NCBI GenBank assembly: GCA_003258405.1
Contig: QKPN01000002.1
Span: 523,231 to 587,230, forward strand
Direction: 5' to 3'
Length of the DNA: 64,000 nt
DNA from: Rhodobacteraceae bacterium DSL-40
Lineage (GTDB): Bacteria > Pseudomonadota > Alphaproteobacteria > Rhodobacterales > Rhodobacteraceae
Of the stretch, positions 19,630 to 30,732 are shown in pieces (within the stretch, counting starts at the first letter, position 1; each line of letters begins with the position of its first letter). Under the pieces are notes generated by a model. It was given only the letters and a program-made list of their open reading frames with translations, was not told the DNA's origin and did not search any database. The position numbers were made by a program, and so were the translations under genes.

Positions 19630-19644
19630 CCCCGGGGGGGCGGG

Positions 19645-20310
19645 ATGATGGTCAAGAAGTTCGGTCTTGCGGATCTGCCGGAGGTAATCCCGATCTTCCC
19701 GCTGCCCGGTGCGCTGCTCCTGCCGCGCGCCCGGCTTCCCCTCAACATCTTCGAGCCGCGCTACCTCGCGATGCTCGAGGACACGCTCAAGACGCCTGAC
19801 CGCCTCATCGGCATGGTGCAGCCCATTGCCATGCCCGATCGCCGCGGCGCCGAGGGGCGGCTCCACCGCATCGGCTGCGCCGGTCGGGTGACGGCGATGC
19901 AGGAAACCGAGGACGGGCGTTATCTCATCACCCTCCACGGCGCCTGCCGCTTCCGTCTCCGCGAAGAGACCGAGGGTTTCACCCCCTATCGCCGCGCCGC
20001 CGTGGACTGGAGCTCGTTCGAGCGCGACCTCAACCGCAGCGAAAGTGACGAGACCTTCGATCGCGAGGCCTTCCTCGAGGTGCTCTCGCGCTACTTCGAT
20101 GCCGCCCAGCTCGCGTCCGACTGGGACAGCATGAAGGAGGCCGATGCGGAGCTTCTCATCAACTCCCTCTCGATCCTCTGCCCGTTCGACCCGGAAGAGA
20201 AGCAGGCGCTGCTCGAGGCGCCGACCCTGACCAACCGGCGCGAGACGCTGGTGACCCTGATGGAATTCGCCCTCCGCGGCGGAGGCGGCGACGAAGGAGC
20301 GGTGCAGTGA
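19645..20310 (+). CDS. Lon N-terminal (LON substrate-binding) domain protein
   Basis: A 221-aa stand-alone LON_substr_bdg domain without the ATPase or protease parts of Lon. The family start is seen in [23 protein letters not shown] and the PRYLAML motif. Function is unknown; the domain may recruit unfolded or specific proteins. The ATG at 19645 is followed by a second ATG at 19648. It overlaps the next gene by 4 bp (GTGA) and follows ybbN by 15 bp. Confidence 0.9.
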   Translation: MMVKKFGLADLPEVIPIFPLPGALLLPRARLPLNIFEPRYLAMLEDTLKTPDRLIGMVQPIAMPDRRGAEGRLHRIGCAGRVTAMQETEDGRYLITLHGACRFRLREETEGFTPYRRAAVDWSSFERDLNRSESDETFDREAFLEVLSRYFDAAQLASDWDSMKEADAELLINSLSILCPFDPEEKQALLEAPTLTNRRETLVTLMEFALRGGGGDEGAVQ

Positions 20311-20540
20311 ACGGACCCATGGAACCCACAGAGCCGGCGGAAACCGTCGCGCCGCGCCCGGATACGCACCATATCGACCGCAGGCTGCTCGAGTTCCTCG
20401 TCTGCCCGGTCACCCGCGGCGCGCTTGTCTACGATGCCGAGCGGCAGGAACTCATCTCGAAGGGCGCGCATCTCGCCTACCCGATCCACAACGGCATCCC
20501 GGTGATGCTGGTGGACGAGGCACGGAAGCTCGAGGACTGA
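20307..20540 (+). CDS. Trm112 family protein
   Basis: A 77-aa protein. The Trm112/UPF0434 core is [17 protein letters not shown] through [13 protein letters not shown] (about residues 24-70). In E. coli the relative is YcaR; in archaea and eukaryotes Trm112 activates methyltransferases. Only one of the usual metal-binding cysteines is present (CPVTRG instead of CPxCxG), so a zinc site is unlikely. The start is a GTG overlapping the previous stop; AAGGAG stands 7 bases before it, a better site than that of the ATG at 20319. Confidence 0.88.
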   Translation: MNGPMEPTEPAETVAPRPDTHHIDRRLLEFLVCPVTRGALVYDAERQELISKGAHLAYPIHNGIPVMLVDEARKLED

Positions 20541-20559
20541 GGACACGGGGGCGCGCGCC

Positions 20560-21021
20560 ATGGCCGCAGACGAGGACATCCGCGAGGGCGAGATCCGGGT
20601 CGAGCCGCCCGAAGGCTTCGATGCAAGCCTCCATTTCATCGGCCGCATCCACACCCCTTGGACCGATCGCGCGGACTGCCCGCGCCAGGGCGACCCCTCC
20701 GGGCCCGAATGCACCCTCGAGATCTTCGCGCCCTGGGTTCCGGCGCTCGAAGGCATCGAACGGCACGAGACCCTCGAGGTGCTCTACTGGCTCGACCGCG
20801 CCCGACGCGATCTCGTCCGCCAGAGCCCGCGCAACCACGGCTACAGCCGCGGCACCTTCGCGCTGCGCTCGCCGGTCCGGCCCAATCCGATCGGCACCGC
20901 GCGCGTCCGCCTTGTCCGTGTCGAGGGGCCGCGCCTGATCGTCCGGAGCCTCGACTGCCTCGACGGCACGCCCCTCATCGATCTCAAGCCCGCCCGCTGC
21001 GCCCATGGTGGGCCCGCCTGA
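20560..21021 (+). CDS. trmO: TsaA/TrmO-like tRNA methyltransferase
   Basis: A 153-aa protein of the TsaA/VirR family. TrmO uses SAM to N6-methylate threonylcarbamoyl-adenosine at position 37 of tRNA. Conserved motifs are IGRIHTPWTDRADCPRQG near residue 25, and SPVRPNPIGTARVRLV near residue 105. E. coli TrmO is about 235 aa; this form lacks the C-terminal extension, as is usual in alphaproteobacteria. The closeness to a Trm112 homologue is suggestive because Trm112 partners methyltransferases, but no interaction can be inferred from this alone. Confidence 0.82.
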   Translation: MAADEDIREGEIRVEPPEGFDASLHFIGRIHTPWTDRADCPRQGDPSGPECTLEIFAPWVPALEGIERHETLEVLYWLDRARRDLVRQSPRNHGYSRGTFALRSPVRPNPIGTARVRLVRVEGPRLIVRSLDCLDGTPLIDLKPARCAHGGPA

Positions 21022-21038
21022 GGCAGGCCCCGTGCGCC

Positions 21039-21644
21039 TCACCCGGCCGAGGGCTCCGGCGCGGGAAGCGCGACCAGATAATCGACGATCCGGCGCGCAC
21101 TCTCGCTCGCCCAGTCGGCGCCGCCCATCAGCCGCGCGATCTCCATCCCCTCGCGGTTGAGCACCACCGTCACCGGCAGCCCCGGCACCTGCATCTCCGA
21201 GGCAAGCTCGCTCTTCGGATCGAGATAGGTGGTGAGCGCCACGATCCCCACCTCGTCGTTGAAGCGGTGGATCGCCTCGGGCGGGTTCCGCCCCGTCGCG
21301 ATCGCGATCACCTCGAAATCCGGGCCGGCAAGCTCCGCCTCGAGCTGGTCGAGCGAGGGCTTTTCCGTGCGGCAGGGCGCGCACCAGGTCGCCCAGAAGT
21401 TCACCAGCCGCACCTGCCCGTTCGAGTCCGCCAGCTGGTGCGTCTCGCCGTCGAAATCGCTGTAGGCCGCCGTGCCCGCCGGCAGCGGCGCCTCGTGGAT
21501 CACGAGCTTGCGCATGTCGCCCTCGCGGAGCTCCGAAAGCTCCGCCCGCTGCGCCGCGTCGAGCGCCTGCGCCCCCGCGGGGTTTGCGATGGCGGCAAGC
21601 CCGGTGTAGAGCAGGGCGCAAAGAAGAACGTTCAGGCGCTTCAT
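21039..21644 (-). CDS. TlpA-like periplasmic thioredoxin
   Basis: A 201-aa protein with a signal peptide ([19 protein letters not shown], about residues 1-25) and a redoxin domain with active site [14 protein letters not shown] near residue 90. TlpA-like proteins reduce periplasmic cysteines, for example during cytochrome c or oxidase assembly. It diverges from argH with only 31 bp between the start codons, so the two promoters must overlap the other gene or each other. The frame is open upstream, but the signal peptide fixes the start at 21644. Confidence 0.88.
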   Translation of the reverse strand: MKRLNVLLCALLYTGLAAIANPAGAQALDAAQRAELSELREGDMRKLVIHEAPLPAGTAAYSDFDGETHQLADSNGQVRLVNFWATWCAPCRTEKPSLDQLEAELAGPDFEVIAIATGRNPPEAIHRFNDEVGIVALTTYLDPKSELASEMQVPGLPVTVVLNREGMEIARLMGGADWASESARRIVDYLVALPAPEPSAG

Positions 21645-21675
21645 CCGACTTTCCCGATATTCGACGGCGGAACAA

Positions 21676-23070
21676 ATGACCGACACAAAGACCTCCAACG
21701 CCATGTGGGGCGGACGCTTCGCCGCCGGGCCCGACGCGATCATGGAAGCGATCAATGCCTCGATCGACTTCGACAAGCGTCTTGCAGCCCAGGACATCGA
21801 GGCAAGCCGCGCCCATGCCGCGATGCTCGCGGCGCAAGGCATCATCACTGATAGCGATGCCGCCGCGATCCGGGAAGGCCTGCTCACGGTGTTGTCAGAG
21901 ATCGAGTCCGGCACCTTCCCGTTCTCCCGCGCGCTCGAGGACATCCACATGAACGTGGAGGCCCGCCTCAAGCAGCTCATCGGCGAACCGGCCGGGCGGC
22001 TCCACACCGCGCGCTCGCGCAACGACCAGGTGGCGACGGATTTCCGCCTCTGGGTGCGCGGCCAGTGCGACGCCGCCATCGTCGGGCTCGGGGCGCTGAT
22101 GCAGGCGCTGCTCGGCCAGGCCGAGGCCGGCAAGGACCTCGTCATGCCGGGCTTCACCCATCTCCAGACCGCCCAGCCGGTGACCTGGGGCCACCACATG
22201 ATGGCCTATGTCGAGATGTTCGCCCGCGACCGCGCCCGCTTCACCGATGCCCGCGCGCGCATGAACGAATGCCCCCTCGGCGCCGCGGCGCTGGCGGGCA
22301 CCTCCTTCCCGATCGACCGCGCCGCGACCGCAGAGGCGCTCGGCTTCGACCGCCCGATGGCCAACAGCCTCGACGCGGTCTCCGATCGCGATTTCGCCCT
22401 CGAATTCCTCTCCTCCGCCAGCCTCTGCGCCACGCATCTCTCGCGCTTCGCCGAAGAGCTGGTGATCTGGTCCTCGGCCCAGTTCCGCTTCGTCATCCTC
22501 TCCGACCGCTTCTCGACCGGCTCCTCGATCATGCCGCAGAAGAAGAACCCGGATGCCGCCGAGCTCATCCGGGCCAAGGTCGGCCGGATCAATGGCGCGC
22601 TGGTGGGCCTGCTCACGGTGATGAAGGGCCTGCCGCTCGCCTATTCGAAGGACATGCAGGAGGACAAGGAACAGGTCTTCGACGCCGCCGACAGCCTGAT
22701 GCTCGCGCTCGCCGCGATGAGCGGCATGGTGGGCGACATGAAGCCCAACACCCCCGCGCTCCGCGCCGCCGCCGGCTCGGGCTTCTCCACCGCGACCGAC
22801 CTCGCCGACTGGCTGGTGCGCGCGCTCGGCCTGCCCTTCCGCGAGGCTCATCACGTCACCGGCGCGCTGGTGAAGATGGCCGAGGACAAGGGCGTCGATC
22901 TGCCCGATCTCTCGCTCGAGGAAATGCGCTCGGTCCACCCGGACATCGTCGCGGAGGTATTTGACGTCTTGGGAGTGGACAATTCCGTCTCGAGTCGGGC
23001 AAGCTATGGCGGCACGGCGCCGGTCCAGGTGGAGGCCCAGATCCTTCGCTGGAAAGATATGTTGAAATAA
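21676..23070 (+). CDS. argH: argininosuccinate lyase ArgH
   Basis: A 464-aa enzyme that splits argininosuccinate into arginine and fumarate, the last step of arginine synthesis. The fumarase/ASL signature [12 protein letters not shown] is near residue 280 and [11 protein letters not shown] is near the N-terminus. Other conserved parts are [17 protein letters not shown] and TLxH-type [15 protein letters not shown]. It is followed, sharing one base, by an LptM-like lipoprotein gene. Confidence 0.97.
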   Translation: MTDTKTSNAMWGGRFAAGPDAIMEAINASIDFDKRLAAQDIEASRAHAAMLAAQGIITDSDAAAIREGLLTVLSEIESGTFPFSRALEDIHMNVEARLKQLIGEPAGRLHTARSRNDQVATDFRLWVRGQCDAAIVGLGALMQALLGQAEAGKDLVMPGFTHLQTAQPVTWGHHMMAYVEMFARDRARFTDARARMNECPLGAAALAGTSFPIDRAATAEALGFDRPMANSLDAVSDRDFALEFLSSASLCATHLSRFAEELVIWSSAQFRFVILSDRFSTGSSIMPQKKNPDAAELIRAKVGRINGALVGLLTVMKGLPLAYSKDMQEDKEQVFDAADSLMLALAAMSGMVGDMKPNTPALRAAAGSGFSTATDLADWLVRALGLPFREAHHVTGALVKMAEDKGVDLPDLSLEEMRSVHPDIVAEVFDVLGVDNSVSSRASYGGTAPVQVEAQILRWKDMLK

Positions 23071-23189
23071 TGGCTTTGCGTATGTGCCGCCTCGGCTTCT
23101 GCCTCGCCCTCCTCCTGCTCGCGGCCTGCGGCATCAAGGGGGATCCGGTCCCGCCGGAAGACGCGCAGCAGCAGACCGACGCGGGGTGA
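23070..23189 (+). CDS. LptM-like small lipoprotein
   Basis: A 39-aa protein whose ATG shares its first base with the last base of the argH stop (TAATG). It has a lipoprotein signal with lipobox LAAC, Cys20, followed by GIKGDPVPP. That matches the LptM/YifL family motif CGxKGP-x-P. LptM in E. coli binds the LPS translocon LptD and helps its maturation. In many alphaproteobacteria such a gene lies between argH and lysA, as here. It is short, but the motif and the coupling to argH support it. Confidence 0.8.
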   Translation: MALRMCRLGFCLALLLLAACGIKGDPVPPEDAQQQTDAG

Positions 23190-23235
23190 TCAAGGCGTGG
23201 TGCGGAACCGTTGATCGCAGATTGAGGCCCAGCCG

Positions 23236-23787
23236 ATGATCCCGTCCCGCCGCCGCTTCGCCCCCGTACTGGGGTTTTTCCTCCTGCTCGGCTCTCTCGC
23301 GCCCGCCTGGGCCGGAGGGCCCGTGCTCCTGACCCTGACCGGGTCGATCGAGACCCCCAACCGCGGGCCGATGGACCCGGAGTACGACAAGCTCTTCGCC
23401 TTCAACGACATGACGTTCGAGACCGCGATGGCCTTCGACACCGACGCCCTCGCCGCGCTGCCCCAGGCGGAAGTCCGCGCCGATTTCCCCAGGGGCGGCC
23501 CGGAGCGCACATTCACCGGCCCGAGCCTCGCCGCGGTCCTCGAGGCCGCGGGCGCGACGGGCGAGACCGCGACCCTTGTGGCGATGGACGGCTACGCGGT
23601 CGAGGTCCCGGTCGCGGATCTCACCGCCAGGGGCGCCGTCGTGGCGCTTGCCCGTGACGGCCGCGCCTTCGGCATCGGCGATTTCGGCCCGACCCAGATC
23701 GTCTTTCCCCGCGCCGAACGTGACGATCTTGCCGGGATGAACGACGACTGGTGGATCTGGCAGGTCTTCAACATCGCGATCGAATAG
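23236..23787 (+). CDS. periplasmic molybdopterin-binding-fold protein
   Basis: A 183-aa protein with a signal peptide (FAPVLGFFLLLGSLAPAWA, cleavage near residue 26). The rest resembles the pterin-binding domain of sulfite-oxidase-family enzymes: MTFETAMAFDT, GPSLAAVLEAAGA, and the closing WIWQVFNIAIE. No cysteine remains in the mature protein, so the usual Mo-ligand Cys of sulfite oxidase is missing. These stand-alone proteins are often annotated as oxidoreductases, but their catalytic status is doubtful. Confidence 0.78.
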   Translation: MIPSRRRFAPVLGFFLLLGSLAPAWAGGPVLLTLTGSIETPNRGPMDPEYDKLFAFNDMTFETAMAFDTDALAALPQAEVRADFPRGGPERTFTGPSLAAVLEAAGATGETATLVAMDGYAVEVPVADLTARGAVVALARDGRAFGIGDFGPTQIVFPRAERDDLAGMNDDWWIWQVFNIAIE

Positions 23788-24017
23788 CGCGCGGATCGGC
23801 GGCCCGGCGGGGCAGCCATCCCATCCTGCGCGGCGAAAGCGATCAGGCCCTGCGCCGCGCCCATCGGGGCGTGCGCGCCCTGCGGGAAAAAACGCTTGAA
23901 ACCGGCGAGGTCCCGCCCGCATCATCCCGGCCGATCCGGTCCGGACAAGCCACCCGCGGCGTTTGCGGCCGGCCCGGCCGCCGTGTCACCCGACCGAGAC
24001 CGAGAGGGCGCCTCCCG

Positions 24018-25448
<1,431 letters not shown>

Positions 25449-25851
25449 TCCTGCGCGCCAGCCGACTCCGGGCCGGGACCGGGGCGTGTCGAAGCGGCGC
25501 CCCATCTCCCCGCCAAGTCCCGCGCGGGCCCCGTGCATCTACGCCCAATCCCCTGACCGAGGGTCAGCGACGGAGCAATTCCCCGCATCCCGAAACAGGC
25601 CCCAAGCGTGAAAAGACAAGCCCATTCATGAGTTATCAACCACTTATTCTCGCGTTTTCAATAACTTGATTTTCGTTTCACGGTGAAAAGCCCGATTTTC
25701 ACCGCAAGGGCATCCTCGCCGCGCCCGCTTGAACTGCGCCGGTCCGGCAGGCTAGGACGGCGCGATCCAATCCGTGAGCGGTGCCTGTCCGATGTCTGAA
25801 AACCCCTGCCCGGGCCCCGTTCCGCCTCACCTCCGCCGGGGAGCCTGACCC
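25449..25851. other. 403-bp intergenic region before lysA
   Basis: No gene is seen. Positions 25612-25700 form a clear AT-rich island in GC-rich DNA (runs such as TGAGTTATCAACCACTTATT). It ends in an inverted repeat (25681-25704). It probably carries the lysA promoter and possibly the cls terminator. Confidence 0.5.
25681..25704. repeat. inverted repeat CGGTGAAAA-N6-TTTTCACCG
   Basis: A perfect 9-bp inverted repeat with a 6-bp GCCCGA spacer, 148 bp upstream of lysA and 233 bp after cls. The upstream flank TTTCGTTTCA adds T-rich sequence. It could be a hairpin terminator or an operator for lysA. Confidence 0.5.
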
Positions 25852-27120
25852 ATGGACCATTTCAACTACCGGAACGGCATCCTCCACGCCGAGGACGTGC
25901 CCCTCCCCGAGATCGCCGCCGAGGTCGGAACCCCGGTCTATGTCTATTCCGCCGCGACCCTCACCCGGCATTACGAGGTGTTTTCCGAGGCGCTGGCGGG
26001 CATGCCGCACCTCATCTGCTTCGCGATGAAGGCCAATTCGAACCTCGCCGTGCTGAAGCTCATGGGCAGCCTCGGGGCGGGCATGGACGTGGTCTCGGGC
26101 GGCGAATACCGCCGGGCGAAGGCCGCGGGCGTGCCGGGCGAGCGCATCGTCTTCTCGGGCGTCGGCAAGACCCGCGAGGAAATGGCGCTGGCCCTTGAGG
26201 GCGGCATCCGCCAGTTCAACGTCGAGAGCGAGCCCGAGCTTCTCGCCCTCGACGAGGTCGCCCGCGGCCTCGGCCTCCGCGCGCCCATCGCGATCCGGGT
26301 GAACCCGGACGTGGATGCGAAAACCCACGCCAAGATCGCCACCGGCAAGTCCGAGAACAAGTTCGGCATCCCGATCGCCCGCGCCCGTGACGTCTATGCC
26401 GAGGCGGCCGCACTCAAGGGGATCGAGGTCGTCGGGATCGACGTCCACATCGGCAGCCAGCTCACCGAGCTCGAGCCCTTCGAGCGCGCCTTCTCCAAGG
26501 TCGCCGAGCTTACCCTCGCGCTCCGTGCCGATGGCCACGACATCCGCCGCCTCGATCTCGGCGGCGGCCTCGGCATTCCCTACCGCCGGGCCAACACCGC
26601 CCCGCCGCTTCCCTTTGATTATGGCGAGGTGGTCCGCCGCACCGTCGGGCATCTCGGCTGCGAGATCGAGATCGAGCCCGGCCGGCTCATCGCAGGGAAT
26701 GCCGGGATCCTGCTCAGCCGCGTCCTCTATCTCAAGAAGGGCGAGGGCCGCGATTTCCTCATCCTCGACGGCGCGATGAACGATCTGGTGCGCCCGGCGA
26801 TGTACGAGGCCTGGCATGACATCGTTCCGGTGATCGAACCCGCCGCGGGCGGCCCGCTCGCACCGGTCGATGTGGTGGGGCCGGTCTGCGAGACGGGCGA
26901 CACCTTCGCCCGCGCCCGCGACCTTCCGCCGCTGGGTCCGGGCGATCTGCTGGCTTTCCGTTCGGCGGGCGCCTATGGTGCGGTGATGGCCTCGGAATAC
27001 AACTCGCGCCCGCTGGTGCCGGAGGTTCTGGTTTCCGGAGATCAATTCGCTGTGGTGCGGGCACGTCCGAGCTTTGAAGAAATGCTGGGTCGCGATACGA
27101 TCCCCGAATGGATCGGCTGA
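25852..27120 (+). CDS. lysA: diaminopimelate decarboxylase LysA
   Basis: A 422-aa PLP enzyme that decarboxylates meso-diaminopimelate to lysine. The PLP lysine is in CFAMKANSNLAVLK (near residue 60). The glycine loop DLGGGLGIPY is near residue 235, and the C-terminal ligand motif is GPVCETGDTFA, with the catalytic Cys near residue 347. The start ATG at 25852 is followed by the family's HFNYRNGILHAEDV. It is separated by 59 bp from the downstream TIGR02302 gene. Confidence 0.96.
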   Translation: MDHFNYRNGILHAEDVPLPEIAAEVGTPVYVYSAATLTRHYEVFSEALAGMPHLICFAMKANSNLAVLKLMGSLGAGMDVVSGGEYRRAKAAGVPGERIVFSGVGKTREEMALALEGGIRQFNVESEPELLALDEVARGLGLRAPIAIRVNPDVDAKTHAKIATGKSENKFGIPIARARDVYAEAAALKGIEVVGIDVHIGSQLTELEPFERAFSKVAELTLALRADGHDIRRLDLGGGLGIPYRRANTAPPLPFDYGEVVRRTVGHLGCEIEIEPGRLIAGNAGILLSRVLYLKKGEGRDFLILDGAMNDLVRPAMYEAWHDIVPVIEPAAGGPLAPVDVVGPVCETGDTFARARDLPPLGPGDLLAFRSAGAYGAVMASEYNSRPLVPEVLVSGDQFAVVRARPSFEEMLGRDTIPEWIG

Positions 27121-27179
27121 AGGCCGGGCTCGGCCCCGGTTTGCGCGGTCCGGCATGCTGGACCGGTTGACAGGGGCTG

Positions 27180-29717
27180 ATGGCGAAAAAGGCGCGGATC
27201 GACGAGACGGAACGCCGGATTGAGCGGGTGCTTCGCGCAACCCGGGCCGCCATGGTCCTCGAATCGGCGCTTCAGGCCTTCTGGCCCTTCCTCGCCCTGC
27301 TTGCCGCCCTCTGGGCCGCACTTGCCTTCGGCGCGGCCGAGCTCGGCAACCGTCTTCAGGTTGGTCTCGCTCTTGCCGCCGCCGCGGCGCTTCTCCTGCG
27401 TTTCCTCTGGCGCGGGGTGCGGCGGTTTCGCTGGCCGAGCCGCGCGGCCGCCATCGCCCGGCTCGATGCCTCGCTTCCGGGCCGCCCGCTCGCCGCACTC
27501 GACGATGCCCCGGCCCTCGGCGGCGAGGATCCGGCCGTCCGCGCGCTCTGGTCGGTTCATCAGGCCCGCATGCTCGCGCGCGCGGCGAAGGCCGAACGGG
27601 TGCCCGCCGATCTCCGGCTCGCGAGCCGCGATCCCTGGGCCCTGCGGCTCGCGGTGCTGGTCTTCTTTGGTGCCGCGCTGATCTTTGCCGGATCGAGCGG
27701 GGTCGAGAGCCTGCGCACAGCCATGGCTCCGGGCGCCGGAGCCGCGCCCAAGACCGGGCCGAGCTACGAGGGCTGGGCCGAGCCGCCCGCCTATACCGGC
27801 CGCGCGACGCTCTATCTGCCCGAGCTTGCCGGCGGCGATGCACCGGTTTCTCTGCCGAAGGGCACCAGGATCACGCTCCGGACCTATGGCGACGAGACGC
27901 AGTTCCGTCTCAGCGAGAGCGTTTCCGGGGTGGAAGGCACGGGTTTCACCCGGGCCGCGGACGGCATCGCGCTGGCAGAGTTCGATCTCGCGCAAAGCGG
28001 CGAAATCCGTCTCCGCCGCGGCGGCCGCGATCTCGGCCACTGGAGCTTTGCCATCGAACCCGATCTTCCGCCCGAGATCGCCGTCGCGGGCCCGGTCGAG
28101 CGTGCCCCCGGCGGGCTTGCCCGCATCCCCTACCTCGCCCGGGACGATCACGGCATCACCGCGGCGCGGGCAGAGATCGCGCTCGACCTTCCCGCCGTCG
28201 ACCGCCGCTACGGCCTCGCGCTCAGCCCCGACCCGCGGGACAAGATCGTCATTCCGCTGCCGCTCCCGGTGTCCGGGTCCGCGGCCGAGGTGTCGGAGAC
28301 GCTCGAGGAGGATTTCTCGGGCCATCCCTGGGCCGGGTTGCCGGTGACCATCACCCTCGTCGCAGAGGATGCGCTCGGCCAGACCGGCCGGTCCGAGACG
28401 GTGCATGCCGCGCTGCCGGGCCGGAAGTTCTTCGATCCGGCGGCGGCGGCGCTGGCCGAGCAGCGCCGGGATCTGCTCTGGGCGGCGGCGAACGGGTCGC
28501 GGGTGAGCCAGGTGCTCCGGGCGGTTACCTTTCATCCCGAAGGGCTGTTCGACCGGGCGGGGGCCTATCTCATGACCCGCATTGCGATCCGGCGGCTCGA
28601 GGTGGCGGTCGAGGCCGATCAGGTCGCCGCCGCCCGCGACGATATCGCCGCCGGGCTCTGGCGCGCGGCCCTCCTGCTCGAGGACGGCAGCCTCGGCGAT
28701 GCAGCGGATCGGCTGGCGCGCGCCAAGGAGCGGCTTTCGGAGGCGCTCAAGGGCGACGCGACCGACGAGGAGATCGCCGAGCTCATGCAGGAGTTGCGCG
28801 ACGCGACCCGCGATTACATGGAGCAGATGGCCCGCGAGGCGATCGAGCGCGGCGAGATGGAGACCGCCGAGGCGCCGCAGGAGGGCCAGAGCCTCAATCA
28901 GGATCAGCTTCAGGAGCTGATGGACCGGATCCAGGAGCTTTCGGAACAGGGCCGCCGGGCCGAGGCCGAAGCGCTGCTCGAAATGCTGCAGCAGATGCTC
29001 GAGAACATGGAGATGCGGCTTACCCAGGGCGGTGAGGGCGGCAGCCAGGGCGAGCAGAGCATGCAGGGCCTTTCCGATGCGCTGCGCGAGCAACAGGGGC
29101 TGGCTGACGACAGTTTCCGCGAGCTTCAGCGCGAGTTCCGCGAAGGCAGCGGCCAGCCCGGTGCCGAGGGCGAGACGCAGGGCGCGCCTCGGGGCGAGGG
29201 GCGGGCGCAGGGCGAGGGCACCGATCCGGGCTCGCTCGCCGAACGCCAGGAGGCGCTGCGCGACCTGATGGACGAGCTGCAGCAGAACCTACCGGGCGAG
29301 GCCGACAGCGAGACGCGGCAGGCGCTCGAGGATGCACAGCGGAGCATGGAGGACGCGCGCGACGGGCTCCGCGATGGAAATACGGCCGAGGCGCTCAACG
29401 ATCAGGCTGACGCGATCGACCAGCTGCGCGAGGGGATGCGCGGGCTCTCGGAAGATATGCGCCAGGCCGAAGGCGAGCAGGGCGGTGAGGACAGCGAGGG
29501 CGGCACGTCGCAATCCCGCAGCAATGCCGATCCGCTGGGTCGCCCGCTCGGGGCGATGGGCGGCGCGCGCACCGATTCCCGCATGCTGCCGGAGGGCAGC
29601 GGCTCGGCGGCGGCACGGGCGCGCGAGATCCTTGACGAGATCCGCCGCCGCTCCGGCGACCGCTCCCGACCGCAGGTCGAGCTCGACTACCTGCGCCGTC
29701 TGCTCGATCGGTTCTGA
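27180..29717 (+). CDS. TIGR02302/DUF4175 family membrane protein
   Basis: An 845-aa protein of the alphaproteobacterial family TIGR02302 (DUF4175). Two N-terminal helices (about residues 27-80: WPFLALLAALWAALAFGA and LALAAAAALLLRFLW) and a third (LAVLVFFGAALIFAGSSGV, near residue 160) anchor it. A large periplasmic beta-rich middle follows. The C-terminal third (about 540-790) is charged and Gln/Glu-rich with coiled-coil character (MQELRDATRDYMEQM, LQELMDRIQELSEQG) and Gly-Glu-Gln low-complexity stretches. The function is unknown. It is convergent with the zinc-ribbon gene, with 9 bp between the stops. Confidence 0.88.
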   Translation: MAKKARIDETERRIERVLRATRAAMVLESALQAFWPFLALLAALWAALAFGAAELGNRLQVGLALAAAAALLLRFLWRGVRRFRWPSRAAAIARLDASLPGRPLAALDDAPALGGEDPAVRALWSVHQARMLARAAKAERVPADLRLASRDPWALRLAVLVFFGAALIFAGSSGVESLRTAMAPGAGAAPKTGPSYEGWAEPPAYTGRATLYLPELAGGDAPVSLPKGTRITLRTYGDETQFRLSESVSGVEGTGFTRAADGIALAEFDLAQSGEIRLRRGGRDLGHWSFAIEPDLPPEIAVAGPVERAPGGLARIPYLARDDHGITAARAEIALDLPAVDRRYGLALSPDPRDKIVIPLPLPVSGSAAEVSETLEEDFSGHPWAGLPVTITLVAEDALGQTGRSETVHAALPGRKFFDPAAAALAEQRRDLLWAAANGSRVSQVLRAVTFHPEGLFDRAGAYLMTRIAIRRLEVAVEADQVAAARDDIAAGLWRAALLLEDGSLGDAADRLARAKERLSEALKGDATDEEIAELMQELRDATRDYMEQMAREAIERGEMETAEAPQEGQSLNQDQLQELMDRIQELSEQGRRAEAEALLEMLQQMLENMEMRLTQGGEGGSQGEQSMQGLSDALREQQGLADDSFRELQREFREGSGQPGAEGETQGAPRGEGRAQGEGTDPGSLAERQEALRDLMDELQQNLPGEADSETRQALEDAQRSMEDARDGLRDGNTAEALNDQADAIDQLREGMRGLSEDMRQAEGEQGGEDSEGGTSQSRSNADPLGRPLGAMGGARTDSRMLPEGSGSAAARAREILDEIRRRSGDRSRPQVELDYLRRLLDRF

Positions 29718-29726
29718 GGCAGGGGT

Positions 29727-30584
29727 TCAGCCCTGTGGGCTCAGGAGCGCCGCCACGTCATGCGGCATCCTGTCGAGAAGGCTTGCGGCGGGCAGGCCGG
29801 CAGCCTCGGCGCGGGTGGCGAAATAGATCGCCAGCAAGACCGCAACGACCGCGACCGCGGCGGTGAAGCCCAGCCAGAACCGGATCGGGGATGTTTCCTC
29901 GATGATGATGACAGGCTCGACCGGGGCTGCGGTTCTCGGCCGGGGCTCGGCCTCCTTCAGCGCTGTCGTCGCCGGGGCGGCCGCCTCGCGTGTCGGTTCC
30001 GGGGCGGGCGGGACCGGCGTGGAGGGAGCGGCCTCCGGCGCTTCGGCCACCTCGTCGGTCGCGGCGGCTGTTTCGGGCGCCGCGGGTGTCTCGTCGGCAA
30101 CAGGATCGGGGGCCTCGGCTGTTTCGGGTTTCGCCGCGGGTTCGGCCCAGGCAAAGTCCGTCTCGGCCGCGGCCGGTTCGTCCGCATCGGTCCGGAACGC
30201 ACTCGGCGCCTCGGCAAAGGCGGATGCCGGAGCGGTTTCCGGCGTTTCCCAGGAGAAGTCTTCTTCGGCGGTTTCGGGCGCGCTTTTCGGCGCGTCCTTT
30301 GCCGCGAAGGGTGTGACCTTCGCCCCGGCGGGCGCCGCAGCCGGTTCGGCCTGCAGCTTCGGCTTCTTCCAGGGGGCGGCCACCGGCTCCTCGATCACCC
30401 TGAGGTTGGGCGTGCGGGATTCCAGACGCTGGATGATCTGGTCTTCGGTGAGCAGCGGGCGGCTTTCGTTTCTGGCAAACCATCGCGTGTGGCAGGCCGA
30501 GCACTGCACATGGCGCCCGCCGGAGGGCATCATGTTCCGCGGGGGTTCATATTCCGCACCGCAATTCGGGCAGGTCAGACGCAT
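29727..30584 (-). CDS. MJ0042-type zinc-ribbon membrane protein
   Basis: A 285-aa protein. The N-terminus is a zinc ribbon with two CxxC knuckles (MRLTCPNCGAEYE and VQCSACHTRW, residues 5-35). A long Ala/Pro/Glu-rich linker (about 75-235) leads to one membrane helix (IRFWLGFTAAVAVVAVLLAIY, about 235-260) and a short tail. In Rhodobacterales this protein sits next to ftsE, as it does here (divergent). Its role is not known; the architecture suggests a cytosolic zinc ribbon tethered to the membrane. Confidence 0.85.
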   Translation of the reverse strand: MRLTCPNCGAEYEPPRNMMPSGGRHVQCSACHTRWFARNESRPLLTEDQIIQRLESRTPNLRVIEEPVAAPWKKPKLQAEPAAAPAGAKVTPFAAKDAPKSAPETAEEDFSWETPETAPASAFAEAPSAFRTDADEPAAAETDFAWAEPAAKPETAEAPDPVADETPAAPETAAATDEVAEAPEAAPSTPVPPAPEPTREAAAPATTALKEAEPRPRTAAPVEPVIIIEETSPIRFWLGFTAAVAVVAVLLAIYFATRAEAAGLPAASLLDRMPHDVAALLSPQG

Positions 30585-30732
30585 TTGGTTCCCTGTCTCA
30601 TCCCTCGGCGCGGCGCGTTTTGCCGGACCGGTCGGTTTCTTCTAGCGGTGCACGGCTCCGTTTCCAAGAGACCGCCGTTGCGCCCGCACACAGGCGCGGT
30701 ATAACCGCCGGCGCATGGTTCAGGAGGGCCCG

